Assembly (NCBI RefSeq): GCF_003399625.1
Contig: NZ_NBXA01000026.1
Location: 248,001 to 312,000 of the forward strand
Direction: 5' to 3'
Source of the DNA: Subtercola boreus
Lineage (GTDB): Bacteria; Actinomycetota; Actinomycetes; Actinomycetales; Microbacteriaceae
DNA length: 64,000 bases
Shown here in pieces: positions 1 through 8,119 of the stretch (position 1 is the stretch's first letter; each line of letters opens with the position of its first letter). The position numbers and the translations under genes were made by a program. The notes beneath the pieces are model-generated. The model searched no databases and was not told the origin of the DNA. It was given only the letters and a program-made list of their open reading frames with translations.

Positions 1-1
1 C

Positions 2-145
2 GCCGAAGCCGAGCAGCGGAACGACGTGGTGCTCGTACCCGTCGAGGGGCTGGGTGAGCACACCAGCGCGCTGATCTGGGCCGACGAACGGGTTCCACGG
101 CCGGAGGTCGCGGACTTCACCAGGCTCGCTGCGGGCTTACGCTGA
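2..145 (+). CDS. C-terminal fragment, probable LysR-type regulator
   Basis: An open frame enters from the left edge and ends at TGA 143-145. The 47 visible residues end in a hydrophobic strand (VVLVPVEGL), then LIWADER and a terminal helix (VADFTRLAAGL). This is how the substrate-binding domain of LysR-type regulators usually ends. The DNA-binding half lies outside the window, so the family call rests on the tail only. The next gene starts 5 bp later and may be co-transcribed. Confidence 0.45.
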   Translation, partial: AEAEQRNDVVLVPVEGLGEHTSALIWADERVPRPEVADFTRLAAGLR

Positions 146-149
146 AACG

Positions 150-719
150 GTGACCACCGAACTTCCCACGCCCCGGCCCTTCCACTTCGAGCACGTCGCG
201 TGGGACGACCCGCGCGCGGTCGCTCTTCGTGCGCGCATGGATGTCGAGATGGGTGAGCGATACCACTCCGGCCTGCCGATGGACGCCGCCGTTGTGGCCG
301 CCCTCACGGTCGACCCGGGCACGGTGCGGGCGACCGTGCTGGTGGTCGACGGGGACGGCGGTGCGGATGCGGGCGGCACGGGTGCGCCTGCGGGCGGCAC
401 GGGTGGGGGCGACACTGCGGGCGGCACGCCGATCGGGCACGCGGCGCTCCGGCTCCTGCGCGGCGACTGGGAGGTCAAGCGGGTGATCGTCGACGGCGAC
501 CAGCGCGGGCGCGGGGTCGGCCGCGCCCTGATGAATGAACTGGAACGTTTTGTGCGGGAAACGGATCCGGCCGCTAGACGCCTCATCCTGCAGACCGGCG
601 ATCGGCAGCCCGACGCAGTCGCGCTGTACACGCGGCTCGGTTACACGCCCATCCCGACGTACGAACCGTACATCGAGGCCATCCCGAACTCGCTCTGCTT
701 CGAGCTGCCCCTCGGCTGA
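150..719 (+). CDS. GNAT-family N-acetyltransferase
   Basis: This 189-residue protein should transfer an acetyl group from acetyl-CoA to a small amine or protein substrate that cannot be predicted. The acetyl-CoA pyrophosphate-binding loop QRGRGVGRAL is at about residues 118-127, and the C-terminal VALYTRLGY segment is typical of GNAT motif B. The GTG start lies 5 bp after the preceding stop. Residues 68-92 are a Gly/Ala/Thr-rich insert encoded by three copies of a 12-bp unit (369-380, 390-401, 417-428), which probably forms a flexible loop rather than catalytic core. Confidence 0.85.
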   Translation: MTTELPTPRPFHFEHVAWDDPRAVALRARMDVEMGERYHSGLPMDAAVVAALTVDPGTVRATVLVVDGDGGADAGGTGAPAGGTGGGDTAGGTPIGHAALRLLRGDWEVKRVIVDGDQRGRGVGRALMNELERFVRETDPAARRLILQTGDRQPDAVALYTRLGYTPIPTYEPYIEAIPNSLCFELPLG

Positions 720-763
720 CGCCGGCCGACACGAACGGGCGAAGCTCGGGCGGCACACGCGAG

Positions 764-1318
764 TCAGGGGGCGATCGGGTGGCCGAGGCCGTCGACGACC
801 TCCACGCCGGAGATCGACGCGAGGGTGCTTCCGGCGAGAAGGAGTTTGGTGCGGCGAAGCCCAGATCCGACGACGATGAGTGGGGCATCCAGAACCGCCC
901 GGTCGACGAGGACCGGCCACCCCTCGGGAAGTCCGATGGGGGTGATGGCGCCGAACTCCATTCCGGTGAGCGAGACGGCGTCTTCGCGGGGCAGGAAGGA
1001 GGCCTTCCGCACGTCGAGCCGCCGCTTGACTACGTTGTTCACGTCGGCGCGGGTGGTCGCGAGCACCAGGCATGCCGCGATGCGTTGCTGACCCTCCCGC
1101 CGGCCGGCGACGATGACGCAATTCGCGAGGGCATCAGACGGGAGATCGTAGGCGGCCTGGGTCGCGGCGGTGTCGGAGAGCTCCGGATCGATCTCGACGA
1201 CGCCGACCCGGTCGCCGATCCCGAGTGCTTCGACCGCGGCGCCGACGCCGGGCGAGACGAGGTCGGGTCGCGTGCCGACCGGAACGGACCGGAGCGCGCC
1301 GAGCGTGAAGGTTCCCAT
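764..1318 (-). CDS. YbaK/aminoacyl-tRNA deacylase-like protein
   Basis: This protein of about 184 residues resembles the YbaK/ProX family, which hydrolyses misacylated tRNAs such as Cys-tRNA(Pro) in trans. Supporting features are the strand-rich C-terminal half and the segments ANCVIVAG, VKRRLDVRKASF and LTGMEFGAITPIGLP; the VRKASF Lys and the GAITPIG loop are family hallmarks. I place the start at ATG 1318 (MGTFTLG) because the upstream extension is a low-complexity Arg/Gly run. The gene stands alone between a convergent acetyltransferase and a palindrome. The substrate is not predictable. Confidence 0.75.
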   Translation of the reverse strand: MGTFTLGALRSVPVGTRPDLVSPGVGAAVEALGIGDRVGVVEIDPELSDTAATQAAYDLPSDALANCVIVAGRREGQQRIAACLVLATTRADVNNVVKRRLDVRKASFLPREDAVSLTGMEFGAITPIGLPEGWPVLVDRAVLDAPLIVVGSGLRRTKLLLAGSTLASISGVEVVDGLGHPIAP

Positions 1319-1428
1319 CCCCCCATTCTCTCCCCCACGTCTCGCGCTGCGCTCCCGCGGCTCCCGCGCCTCCCTGCGACTCCCGCGCCTCCCTGCGCCT
1401 CCCGCCTCCCGCGGATCCCGCGGCACTG

Positions 1429-1468
1429 TGTCGCTTCCGCGCCTGCGCGCCGGGGTGCGGAAGCGACA
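1429..1468. terminator. Intergenic palindrome with 12-bp arms
   Basis: Perfect 12-bp arms (TGTCGCTTCCGC and its complement) flank a 16-nt loop. It lies upstream of the YbaK-like gene and downstream of the YdeI-like gene, both on the minus strand. It probably terminates the YdeI-like transcript. It has the same build as the other long-armed palindromes in this window. Confidence 0.5.
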
Positions 1469-1520
1469 AACGACAGCGCAACCCGCCGTCGAGGGGTGGG
1501 AGGGTGGGAGGGGTGGGGGG

Positions 1521-2141
1521 TCAGTGGAGGGTCTCGCCGCGCTCGAGCATCTGCACGTACTGCGCGATCTTCCGCGCTCGCGTCTCGGGGCGCTTCACCG
1601 AACCGATGCGGAACAGGATCGCGTAGCGGTTCACACTCGAGAGCGTCTCGAAGAAGGCGGCGGCATCGGGGTTCTGAAGGAGGGCGGAGGCCAGGTCATC
1701 CGGAACCTCGATCGTCTTCGAACCGGCGTAAGCCCGCTCCCAGCGACCGTCGACTTTCGCGCGGTCGACCTCGGCGAGGCCCGCGGGCTGCATGCGTCCG
1801 GATGCGATGAGGACCATCGCCTTGTCACGGTTGATCTGCGACCAGATGCTGCGTGCGCGGCGGGGGCCGAAGTTCTGCAGGAAGTGGTGCTCGTCGAGGC
1901 GGTTCTTCTGACCGTCGATCCAGCCGACGCAGAGGGCCTCGTCGAGGGCTTCGGCATAGCTCACGCCCTCGTGGGCGCCACCCTTCTTCGCGATGGCGAG
2001 CCGGATTCCGTCACTCGAGCCCGCGTTCTGCCGGAGCCACACGCGCCAGTCTTCGGCGCTCGCGCAGTACACGATCTCGCGCTCGCCCGTCGCGCCCGGC
2101 CCGCCCGGCGTGCCCGTCGTGCCCGTCGTCCTGGTCGTCAT
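1521..2141 (-). CDS. YdeI/OmpD-associated family protein
   Basis: This 206-residue protein matches the YdeI/OmpD-associated layout. It has an N-terminal EDWRVWL helix, [42 protein letters not shown], and a C-terminal helical tail with the SVKRPETRARKIAQYVQML segment. The family is linked to peptide-antibiotic protection in some bacteria, but its biochemistry is not established. The first 20 residues are a Thr/Gly-rich extension, so a later start is possible. It is a single gene flanked by two palindromes. Confidence 0.75.
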   Translation of the reverse strand: MTTRTTGTTGTPGGPGATGEREIVYCASAEDWRVWLRQNAGSSDGIRLAIAKKGGAHEGVSYAEALDEALCVGWIDGQKNRLDEHHFLQNFGPRRARSIWSQINRDKAMVLIASGRMQPAGLAEVDRAKVDGRWERAYAGSKTIEVPDDLASALLQNPDAAAFFETLSSVNRYAILFRIGSVKRPETRARKIAQYVQMLERGETLH

Positions 2142-2162
2142 GCCCCCACCCTATTCCCCCAC

Positions 2163-2218
2163 CGAGTGGGCAGTTCGGGCCCTGAAACTCCGATCTCGGG
2201 GACGGAACTGCCCACTCG
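2163..2218. repeat. Intergenic palindrome sharing arms with 41482-41543
   Basis: Perfect 14-bp arms start CGAGTGGGCAGTTC at 2163 and return at 2205-2218, with a 28-nt loop. The first 13 bases of the arm recur in the palindrome at 41482-41543, so this is a dispersed element rather than a one-off terminator. It sits upstream of the YdeI-like gene and far downstream of the exporter gene. Confidence 0.6.
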
Positions 2219-2355
2219 ATCCAGCGCCGAGGCGGGGGGACGGAACGAGGCGGGGGGGACGGGACGAGGCGGGAGACGGGAGGCGAGAAGCGAGCGGCGA
2301 GAGACGGGCGGCAGAAGGCGAGCGTGGGAGGCGGGCGTGGCAGGCGAGGGTGGCC

Positions 2356-2494
2356 GCGGCCGGGCCTGACTGCGGCCGGGCCTGACTGCGGCCGGGCCTG
2401 ACTGCGGCCGGGCCTGACTGCGGCCGGGCCTGACTGCGGCCGGGCCTGACTGCGGCCGGGCCTGACTGCGGCCGGGCCTGACTGCGGCCGGGCG
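2356..2494. repeat. 16-bp tandem repeat, 8 full copies plus a partial
   Basis: The unit GCGGCCGGGCCTGACT repeats without mismatch from 2356 to 2483, and a partial ninth copy runs into the hairpin at 2485. The period is not a multiple of three and the reading frames across it are artefacts. It fills the gap downstream of the exporter gene. The rest of the 2142-2526 gap is GA/GC-rich low-complexity sequence with no gene visible. Perfect copy identity suggests recent slippage expansion. Confidence 0.9.
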
Positions 2495-2519
2495 GTCGGA
2501 GAACCCGACCGCCCGGCCG
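2485..2519 (-). terminator. Terminator hairpin of the exporter gene
   Basis: A perfect 15-bp GC-rich stem (2485-2499 with 2505-2519) has a 5-nt AGAAC loop, directly after the exporter stop codon on the minus strand. There is no clear U-tract, as is usual for actinobacterial terminators. The left arm is built from the last partial copy of the 16-bp repeat, so the repeat array may have grown from the hairpin. Confidence 0.65.
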
Positions 2520-2526
2520 GTGCGGG

Positions 2527-4131
2527 TTACTCGCGTCCGGTGGGGTTCTCGGATGCCGCGTGCACGGGCGCACCGGGCTTTCCCGCGGAGTCGCCGGACG
2601 CGCCTGCGCCGGGCTTGCCCGCGCCCGGAGCGCCGGGCGCGCCGCCGCCCCAGGTGGCGACGCGCTTCGGAAGGGCGAAGACCAGCAGGAAGGCGGCGAC
2701 GGCGAAGATCGCGCTGACCATCATCGCCGAGCCGGCGGCATGCGTGAAGCCGGTGGCCACGGCATCCTGCGAGGGGCCGGAGATGACGAGCGAACCGAAC
2801 AGCACGCTGCCGATGATCGCGATGCCGACGGCGCTTCCGATTCGCTGCACCGCCGAGATGACACCGCTGGCCGCGCCGGCGTCACGCTTGTCGACCGTGG
2901 CGACGATGAACTGGGCGTTCGGGGCGATGAAGAACCCGTTGCCGACGCCCGCGATGAACAGGGGTGCGATGAGCTCCCAGTTCGTGAGGTCGGAGGCCGG
3001 AGTGAGCACCAGCGCGAGCCAGAGCCAGATGAGCCCGATCGAGACCAGGGCGGTACCGATGGTGAGAACGGTGCGCCCGAGCTTCTGCGAGAGACGGTTG
3101 CTCTGCGACGAGCCGAGGATGCTGCCGATCGCGAAGGGGATCGAGACCGCACCCGACTCGAGTGCCGTGTGCCCGAGCCCGGACTGCCAGAGCAGCGAGA
3201 TCGTGAAGAAGATGCTGGTGAACGCGGCGAAGTAGACGAGGGCGAGGATCACTCCGCCGGTGAAGGCGGGGTGTTTGAACAGCGTTGGCGGAACCAGCGG
3301 GGACTTGCCACGCCGGGTGTACGAGACCTCCCACAGCCCGAACAGTGCGAGCAGGACGACCCCACCGGCGATGGTGACGTAGGTCCAGAGGGGCCAGCCC
3401 TCGTCCTGGCCCTGGATCAGGGGCACCAGGAGCGCCACGAACGCGCCGGAGACCAGCACGAGACCGATCCAGTCGATGCCGCCGCGCGGCTGGGCATCCG
3501 GAGCGCCGGCTGCGAGCTCGCGGCGTGCCGGGAGGAGGAACACCGCGGCGACCAGGGTGATGACACCGATCGGCAGGTTCACGAAGAACACTCCGCGCCA
3601 ACCGTTCTCCTCACCGAAGGCCTGGATGATCAGCCCACCGATGATGGGGCCGAGTGCCGACGAGACTCCGATGACGGCGCCCATGATGGCGAACGCCTTG
3701 CCGCGCGCCTGCGCCGGGAAGAGCAGCTGGATGAACGCGGTGACGGCCGGAACGAAGATACCGCCGGCGAGGCCCTGCACGACACGCGCGATGACGAGCT
3801 GCGTGTCGTTGGCTGCGAAGCCACAGGCGAAGCTCGCCATCGTGAAGAGGGCGATGCCCGTGAAGAACACCCACTTGTGTCCGATCCGGTCGCCGAGCCG
3901 GCCGGCCGGGATGAGGGCGAGGCCGAAGGCGAGGGCGTAGCCCGAGATGATCCACGACAGGGTCGACTCGCTGGCGCCGAGGGTCTGGCGGATGGTGGGC
4001 AGCGCGACGTTCACGATCGTGGTGTCGAGCAGGGCGATGCACATGCCGAGCAGCAGCACGACGAGCGCCTGCCAGGCACGCTTGGGAATGGCGGGCGCGG
4101 CCTGGGGCGCCCGCGCGGTGGTTTCAGACAT
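2527..4131 (-). CDS. DHA2-family MFS multidrug exporter
   Basis: This 534-residue inner-membrane protein has about 14 transmembrane segments, as expected for the EmrB/QacA (DHA2) proton-driven drug exporters. Visible hallmarks are LDTTIVNVALP in TM1, LGDRIGHKWVF in the loop after TM2, the motif-C-like SSALGPIIGG in TM5, and a Gly/Ala/Pro-rich C-terminal tail. I chose ATG 4131 because upstream sequence belongs to the PadR frame. The padR stop (4124-4126) lies inside this gene's first codons, so the two are translationally coupled. A co-transcribed PadR regulator suggests drug- or phenolic-responsive expression. The ligand is unknown. Confidence 0.93.
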   Translation of the reverse strand: MSETTARAPQAAPAIPKRAWQALVVLLLGMCIALLDTTIVNVALPTIRQTLGASESTLSWIISGYALAFGLALIPAGRLGDRIGHKWVFFTGIALFTMASFACGFAANDTQLVIARVVQGLAGGIFVPAVTAFIQLLFPAQARGKAFAIMGAVIGVSSALGPIIGGLIIQAFGEENGWRGVFFVNLPIGVITLVAAVFLLPARRELAAGAPDAQPRGGIDWIGLVLVSGAFVALLVPLIQGQDEGWPLWTYVTIAGGVVLLALFGLWEVSYTRRGKSPLVPPTLFKHPAFTGGVILALVYFAAFTSIFFTISLLWQSGLGHTALESGAVSIPFAIGSILGSSQSNRLSQKLGRTVLTIGTALVSIGLIWLWLALVLTPASDLTNWELIAPLFIAGVGNGFFIAPNAQFIVATVDKRDAGAASGVISAVQRIGSAVGIAIIGSVLFGSLVISGPSQDAVATGFTHAAGSAMMVSAIFAVAAFLLVFALPKRVATWGGGAPGAPGAGKPGAGASGDSAGKPGAPVHAASENPTGRE

Positions 4132-4819
4132 GAGTGGGGGCCTTTCCGGGCGGGGTGACGGTGTGGTGGTTCGGGTCGGTGAGGTGATCCGGCGCCGGGC
4201 CGGCCTGCGCCGTATGGTGCGAGTGCGAATGCGATCTCGTCGGCAGCGGCGGACGCCCCCCGGCGTTTCGTATCCGCTCGTCGGCGACGATGTCGGGCAC
4301 GCGGGCCTGGAGCTCGCGCAACCAGTCCAGTTCGGAACGGATGCGGTGCTCACGATGCTCCATGGCGAACGTCTCGCTGATGGTGAGGTACGGCTGGGCG
4401 CGGAGATTCGCTTCTTCCGTCTCTTCGAGCAGCACTTCGAGCGCGCGGATCCGGCTCTCGACGATGTGCGGAACGTCGTCGAGCCGGTCGCCGTCGAGCC
4501 GGGTGAGAGCGAGGTCGAACGGATCCGACCGGAACGTCAGGGTGCTCAACTGCTCGAGCCGGAGGCCCGCCAGCGCCTGGCGCCCCGCGTCGCTGATCTC
4601 GTAGATCTGGCGTTCGGGGAAGTTGCCCTCCCGTTCGACGCGCACGACGTCGATCAGACCCTCTGCGGCCAGCCGTTTGATGGCTCCGTAGAGGGCGCCG
4701 ACGCTGATGTCCGTCCAGAGGTGCACATGCTCCTCCTCGGCCAGGAGCCGCAGCTGGTGGCCGTGCATCTCACCGCGCTGCGCGAGCGAACCGAGAATGT
4801 AGAGACGGATGGAGGACAT
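4124..4819 (-). CDS. PadR-family transcriptional regulator
   Basis: Residues 1-90 form the PadR winged helix: LYILGSLAQRGEMHGHQL, then SVGALYGAIKRLAAEGLI, then the wing VEREGNFPERQIYEISDAG. The C-terminal half is the helical dimerisation region. PadR proteins usually repress a neighbouring exporter until ligand binds, which fits the overlapping DHA2 gene. The tail is unusually His-rich (HSHSHH, NHH), with unknown consequence. I chose ATG 4819 because an earlier in-frame ATG lies inside the palindrome at 4822-4843, the likely operator. It follows the glycosyltransferase stop by only 4 bp. Confidence 0.9.
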   Translation of the reverse strand: MSSIRLYILGSLAQRGEMHGHQLRLLAEEEHVHLWTDISVGALYGAIKRLAAEGLIDVVRVEREGNFPERQIYEISDAGRQALAGLRLEQLSTLTFRSDPFDLALTRLDGDRLDDVPHIVESRIRALEVLLEETEEANLRAQPYLTISETFAMEHREHRIRSELDWLRELQARVPDIVADERIRNAGGRPPLPTRSHSHSHHTAQAGPAPDHLTDPNHHTVTPPGKAPTHV

Positions 4820-4821
4820 GT

Positions 4822-4843
4822 GACTACTCTCGCAAAAGTAGTC
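4822..4843. promoter_or_regulatory. Candidate PadR operator overlapping a glycosyltransferase stop codon
   Basis: The inverted repeat GACTACT-N8-AGTAGTC ends 3 bp before the PadR start codon. This position suits autoregulation. It also covers the last codons and the TAG stop (4824-4826) of the upstream glycosyltransferase, so one stretch would serve both as coding sequence and as operator. Confidence 0.6.
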
Positions 4844-6848
4844 TTGCATTGTCAACCCCTGCGGGATCGGCGGTGCGAACGGCCGTTCTCTGCCAGATCC
4901 CGTCGACCAGCGTGATCGCCCCGGCCTCGGCGAACGCCGTCAGCCACCCCTCCATCGGCCACGACCCCCAGCGTTCCAGGTAGAGCGCCGCATTCCGCAG
5001 GATGTCGTCGAGATGCTGCCACGGAGGTGACGACGTCGGGTGGTACTGGTGGTAGGCGTGCGCTCCGCCCACCCACCGCAGCTCGATGGCCGACGAGCGG
5101 AGCCGTGCGGCGAAGTCGGTGTCCTCGGCCCCATAGCCCTCGTAGGCTTCGTCGAAACCGCCCGTTCGCTGCCAGAGCCGGGCCGTGCACGCGAAGGAGA
5201 GCGACCAGAACAAGTCGTACTCACCCTCCGTCGCCGCCCTGGTCTCGCCGGTCGGCAGGTTCGGTCGCGCGGCGTGCGGGGCCGTCTCGGCACGCAGCTG
5301 GTCCTGCGTGACCGGGTGGGTTCCCTCAGGCAGGTAGGTCACGGGCCCGCAGAGCACGGACTCCGGATGCCCGCCAGCAGCTTCAGCGTAGAGGCCGAGC
5401 AGATCGGAGCCGGGCACGCAGTCGGCGTCGAGGAAGACCAGCACCTCGGCACCTCCCTCGATCGCCGCGGCCGCACCGGCATTCCGGCCGCGGGCCAGCC
5501 GGAGTCCGTCGGCACCGGGCGGCTGGTGGAGGAGCGTGACCCCATCGATCGCCGGCGGGGGTTCCTCGTCGAGCCAGACCCCGATGACCCGGTCTGGTCG
5601 TTCGGATGGCGCAGCACCGGCCAGCCACGCGAACTGGGTGAGCGCGTGCTCGAGCCGGGCCGCCGAGAACAGGGTGACGACCGCGATGCGGGTGGAGGCC
5701 GGCGACGCGTCACCCTGCGCGGTGGAAGCGGCTACGCCAGCGTCGTTCATCGCGGCAGCGACAGGCACAGGGGCGCGGAGCCCGGCGACCTCGGCGATGA
5801 CCGCGGCGGCGCGGCGTGCGGCACCCGCAACCTCCCAGGCCGACCAGTCCGGCGTCGAGGCGCGGGCCCGGTCGAGGAGCTCGGGCCACTCCGAGGCCTC
5901 CGGCCACGACGGGACGACGATCGCGAGTCCTGCGGCCGCGAGCGCTTCCGCAGTCGCCTCCTGCTCGCCGAACGGGCGGGGCTGGCCGATCACGATGGCG
6001 CGAGCACCTATGGCAGCGAGGTCGGCGATGGCGTTCTGTCCGGCGAACGAGACCACGACATCCGCGGAGTGCAACAGCTCGAACGGATCGGCCTGCCATC
6101 CTGCCGACGAGACGTGCTCGGTGGCGGGCATGCCGAGCGCCAGCCACGAGCTCTGGAGGGGGCCCGACGAAGCGCCGATCGTCGCCACGGCTGCCGCCTC
6201 GACGTCGTCGGCGCCGACAGACGCTCCCCCGGCCCCGACGAGCAGCAGAACCGTCCCGGGCGACGCGGGGGTCGTGGGCCGTGGCCGCCCGTCGAACCGG
6301 CTGATGCCGCCGACATGACGCACCGCTCCGGCGAAGGGCTCGAGCGACCGGGGGGCGTACAGCGCCTTCGGCCAGGGCGCGATGATCCGCTCGGCGAGGG
6401 AGTAGGCCAGCTGGTGCGGGGCATCCGCCCTCTCCCCGGGCTGCGCCACGGTGACGACCGCTACTCCGAACAGGCGAACCAGGAGAGTGACCTCGACCGA
6501 GACATCCACGACGAAGCAGTCGAAGCGCTCAGACGCGAGGCGGGCCGCGATCGCGCCGAGCCGCGAGGCGTGCCCGCTGTGGCCGACGGGCGCCCAGTGC
6601 AGCGCTCCGCCGGCGGTCGGATCGGCGTCGACCGGATCGAGTCGGTCCCCGCCGGCCAGGCGCTCGGCCTCGTCATCTCTGTCGAGCATGACCCAGAGCG
6701 TGTGCTCGGGCACGACCGTCGGCGGCGGGAGCGTCGAGAACACAATGACATCGGCGTCGAGTTCACGCCGCACCGATTCGAAGCGGGTGCGGTGCCCGGC
6801 ACCCTGGTGGTGCAGGTACCAGCCGACGAGCGGGCGGCGCGCGGTCAT
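4824..6848 (-). CDS. Two-domain glycosyltransferase (GT-B plus GT2 fusion)
   Basis: The 674-residue protein carries two glycosyltransferase units. Residues 1 to about 355 are MurG/GT28-like: LHHQGAGHRTR near the start is the nucleotide-sugar family's glycine-rich loop, and VVSFAGQNAIADLAAIGARAIVIGQP is the donor-binding region. After a linker, residues 380-660 are GT2-like, with VLVFLDADCVPGSD (DAD metal motif), GGFDEAYEGYGAEDTDF and an HAYHQYHPT segment. Such a protein could add two sugars in turn. ATG 6848 overlaps the upstream gene's stop. It ends a three-gene operon with two other glycosyltransferases. Donor and acceptor are unknown. Confidence 0.85.
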   Translation of the reverse strand: MTARRPLVGWYLHHQGAGHRTRFESVRRELDADVIVFSTLPPPTVVPEHTLWVMLDRDDEAERLAGGDRLDPVDADPTAGGALHWAPVGHSGHASRLGAIAARLASERFDCFVVDVSVEVTLLVRLFGVAVVTVAQPGERADAPHQLAYSLAERIIAPWPKALYAPRSLEPFAGAVRHVGGISRFDGRPRPTTPASPGTVLLLVGAGGASVGADDVEAAAVATIGASSGPLQSSWLALGMPATEHVSSAGWQADPFELLHSADVVVSFAGQNAIADLAAIGARAIVIGQPRPFGEQEATAEALAAAGLAIVVPSWPEASEWPELLDRARASTPDWSAWEVAGAARRAAAVIAEVAGLRAPVPVAAAMNDAGVAASTAQGDASPASTRIAVVTLFSAARLEHALTQFAWLAGAAPSERPDRVIGVWLDEEPPPAIDGVTLLHQPPGADGLRLARGRNAGAAAAIEGGAEVLVFLDADCVPGSDLLGLYAEAAGGHPESVLCGPVTYLPEGTHPVTQDQLRAETAPHAARPNLPTGETRAATEGEYDLFWSLSFACTARLWQRTGGFDEAYEGYGAEDTDFAARLRSSAIELRWVGGAHAYHQYHPTSSPPWQHLDDILRNAALYLERWGSWPMEGWLTAFAEAGAITLVDGIWQRTAVRTADPAGVDNARLLLRE

Positions 6849-8119
6849 GCGAGGGTCCCCACCGGCTCGTCGGAGCCGGGAGGCGCCGCAGCAGTGCCCG
6901 GCCCCGCCCCCGCACGAGCAGAAGCGGCACCCGCACGAGCAGAGTCGGCAGCAGCCCCGAGTACCCCGGGTACCCCAACCACCCCGAGCGTCCCGTCCAG
7001 CGCGAGCTGGCGGTACATCGTCTCGAGCTCGAGAACCCGGGCGTCGAGAGAGAACCGCGCGACCGCTCCCGCCCGGGTGCGGCGCCGGATGCCCGCATCC
7101 GCCTCGCCGCGGGCGATCAGTTTTGCGGCCGCGGCTGCCAGGCCCGCGACGTCGCCCATCGGCACCAGCCGCGCCGACGACGAGCCGGCCCCAGCGGCCC
7201 TGGCCGCCCCGACGACCTCCGCGACGCCACCGGTCTCGAAGCACGCCACCGGGGTGCCGGTCATCATGGTCTCGGCGATGATGAGGCCGAACGGCTCCTG
7301 CCAGACCGGCGTCACCAGGGCACAGCTGCTCTGCCCCACGAGGCGTGCGAGCTCGTCGGGTCGGAGTTCGCCCACGTATTCCGCGTCGGGCCCGAGCAGG
7401 GGCTCGACCTCGTTCTCGAAGTAGTCGGGCTCGCCGATCCGTCCGGCCAGCACGATCCGCCGGCCGAGCAGTTGCGCCGCCCGGATCGCCAGGTGCGCCC
7501 CCTTCTCCTCCACAATGCGCCCGAACCAGACGAGATCGGGTCCGCCGGGGCCGAGCGGCCACCGATCGGCGTCGACCGCGTTGGGCACCACGGTCGAGGA
7601 GATGCCGGCGGGCATCCACTCCTCCGCAGTGTGCGTGCTCACAGCGGTGAACTGGCTCGTGGGCGCTGTGGAGCGGGCGTGCGCCTGCACGAGGTCGACG
7701 AGCACCGGAGTGTGCAGCGTCGACACCATCGGTACGCCGAGCCGCCCGGCCCAGGCGAGCGGAGTGCCGTGCAGGCTGTGGTTGTGCACCACGTCGAAGT
7801 CGCCGGAGTGCCGGGCGATGTGGGCCAGGGCCCGCTCCAGCGCCGGGAGCGCGCGCGCCTCGTAGCCGACCGGATAGTCGACGTCGTTGGGTTGCTCGTC
7901 GGAGCCCCAGACGACCGGGGGGAGCACGAATTCGGGTGGCCCGTCGTGCAGGAAGTCCGAGCCCTCGACCGCGGCGAGAACGACCCGGTGGCCCCGTCGG
8001 CGGAGGCTGTCGACCTGGTGCCAGATCGACGATTCCAGCCCGCCGGCGTGCGGCTCACGGATCGGGTAGCGGAGAGGTGCGATGACCGCGATGCGGAGGG
8101 GGTTCGCGGTGGGCTTCAT
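6845..8119 (-). CDS. GT4-family glycosyltransferase
   Basis: This 424-residue GT-B fold enzyme should be a retaining nucleotide-sugar transferase. Its N-terminal half has the acceptor-side PHAGGLESSIWHQVDSL and HNHSLHGTPLAW segments. Its C-terminal half has VWFGRIVEEKGAHLAIRAA and the E-x7-E-type donor motif in EPFGLIIAETMMTGTPV. The last 45 residues are an Ala/Gly-rich tail. ATG 8119 overlaps the stop of the gene before it (TCAT junction), and its own stop overlaps the next start. It is the middle gene of the minus-strand operon. Confidence 0.9.
   Translation of the reverse strand: MKPTANPLRIAVIAPLRYPIREPHAGGLESSIWHQVDSLRRRGHRVVLAAVEGSDFLHDGPPEFVLPPVVWGSDEQPNDVDYPVGYEARALPALERALAHIARHSGDFDVVHNHSLHGTPLAWAGRLGVPMVSTLHTPVLVDLVQAHARSTAPTSQFTAVSTHTAEEWMPAGISSTVVPNAVDADRWPLGPGGPDLVWFGRIVEEKGAHLAIRAAQLLGRRIVLAGRIGEPDYFENEVEPLLGPDAEYVGELRPDELARLVGQSSCALVTPVWQEPFGLIIAETMMTGTPVACFETGGVAEVVGAARAAGAGSSSARLVPMGDVAGLAAAAAKLIARGEADAGIRRRTRAGAVARFSLDARVLELETMYRQLALDGTLGVVGVPGVLGAAADSARAGAASARAGAGPGTAAAPPGSDEPVGTLA

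Noticed and set aside
2356-2494. Possible CRISPR array in the repeated block
   Set aside because: The 16-bp units are directly adjacent with no unique spacers, and no cas gene is present, so it is a simple tandem repeat.
2151-2573. 140-codon minus-strand frame through the 16-bp repeat
   Set aside because: Its sequence is a repeat-encoded Arg/Pro/Gly run and it crosses a palindrome and terminator; not a credible protein.
2560-4158. Long plus-strand frame opposite the exporter
   Set aside because: It is antisense to a clear DHA2 exporter, has a charged low-complexity translation and no recognisable domain; a by-product of high GC.
5040-7424. 794-codon plus-strand frame opposite the glycosyltransferases
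   Set aside because: It mirrors two well-supported minus-strand genes and lacks family motifs; codon pattern is that of an antisense frame.
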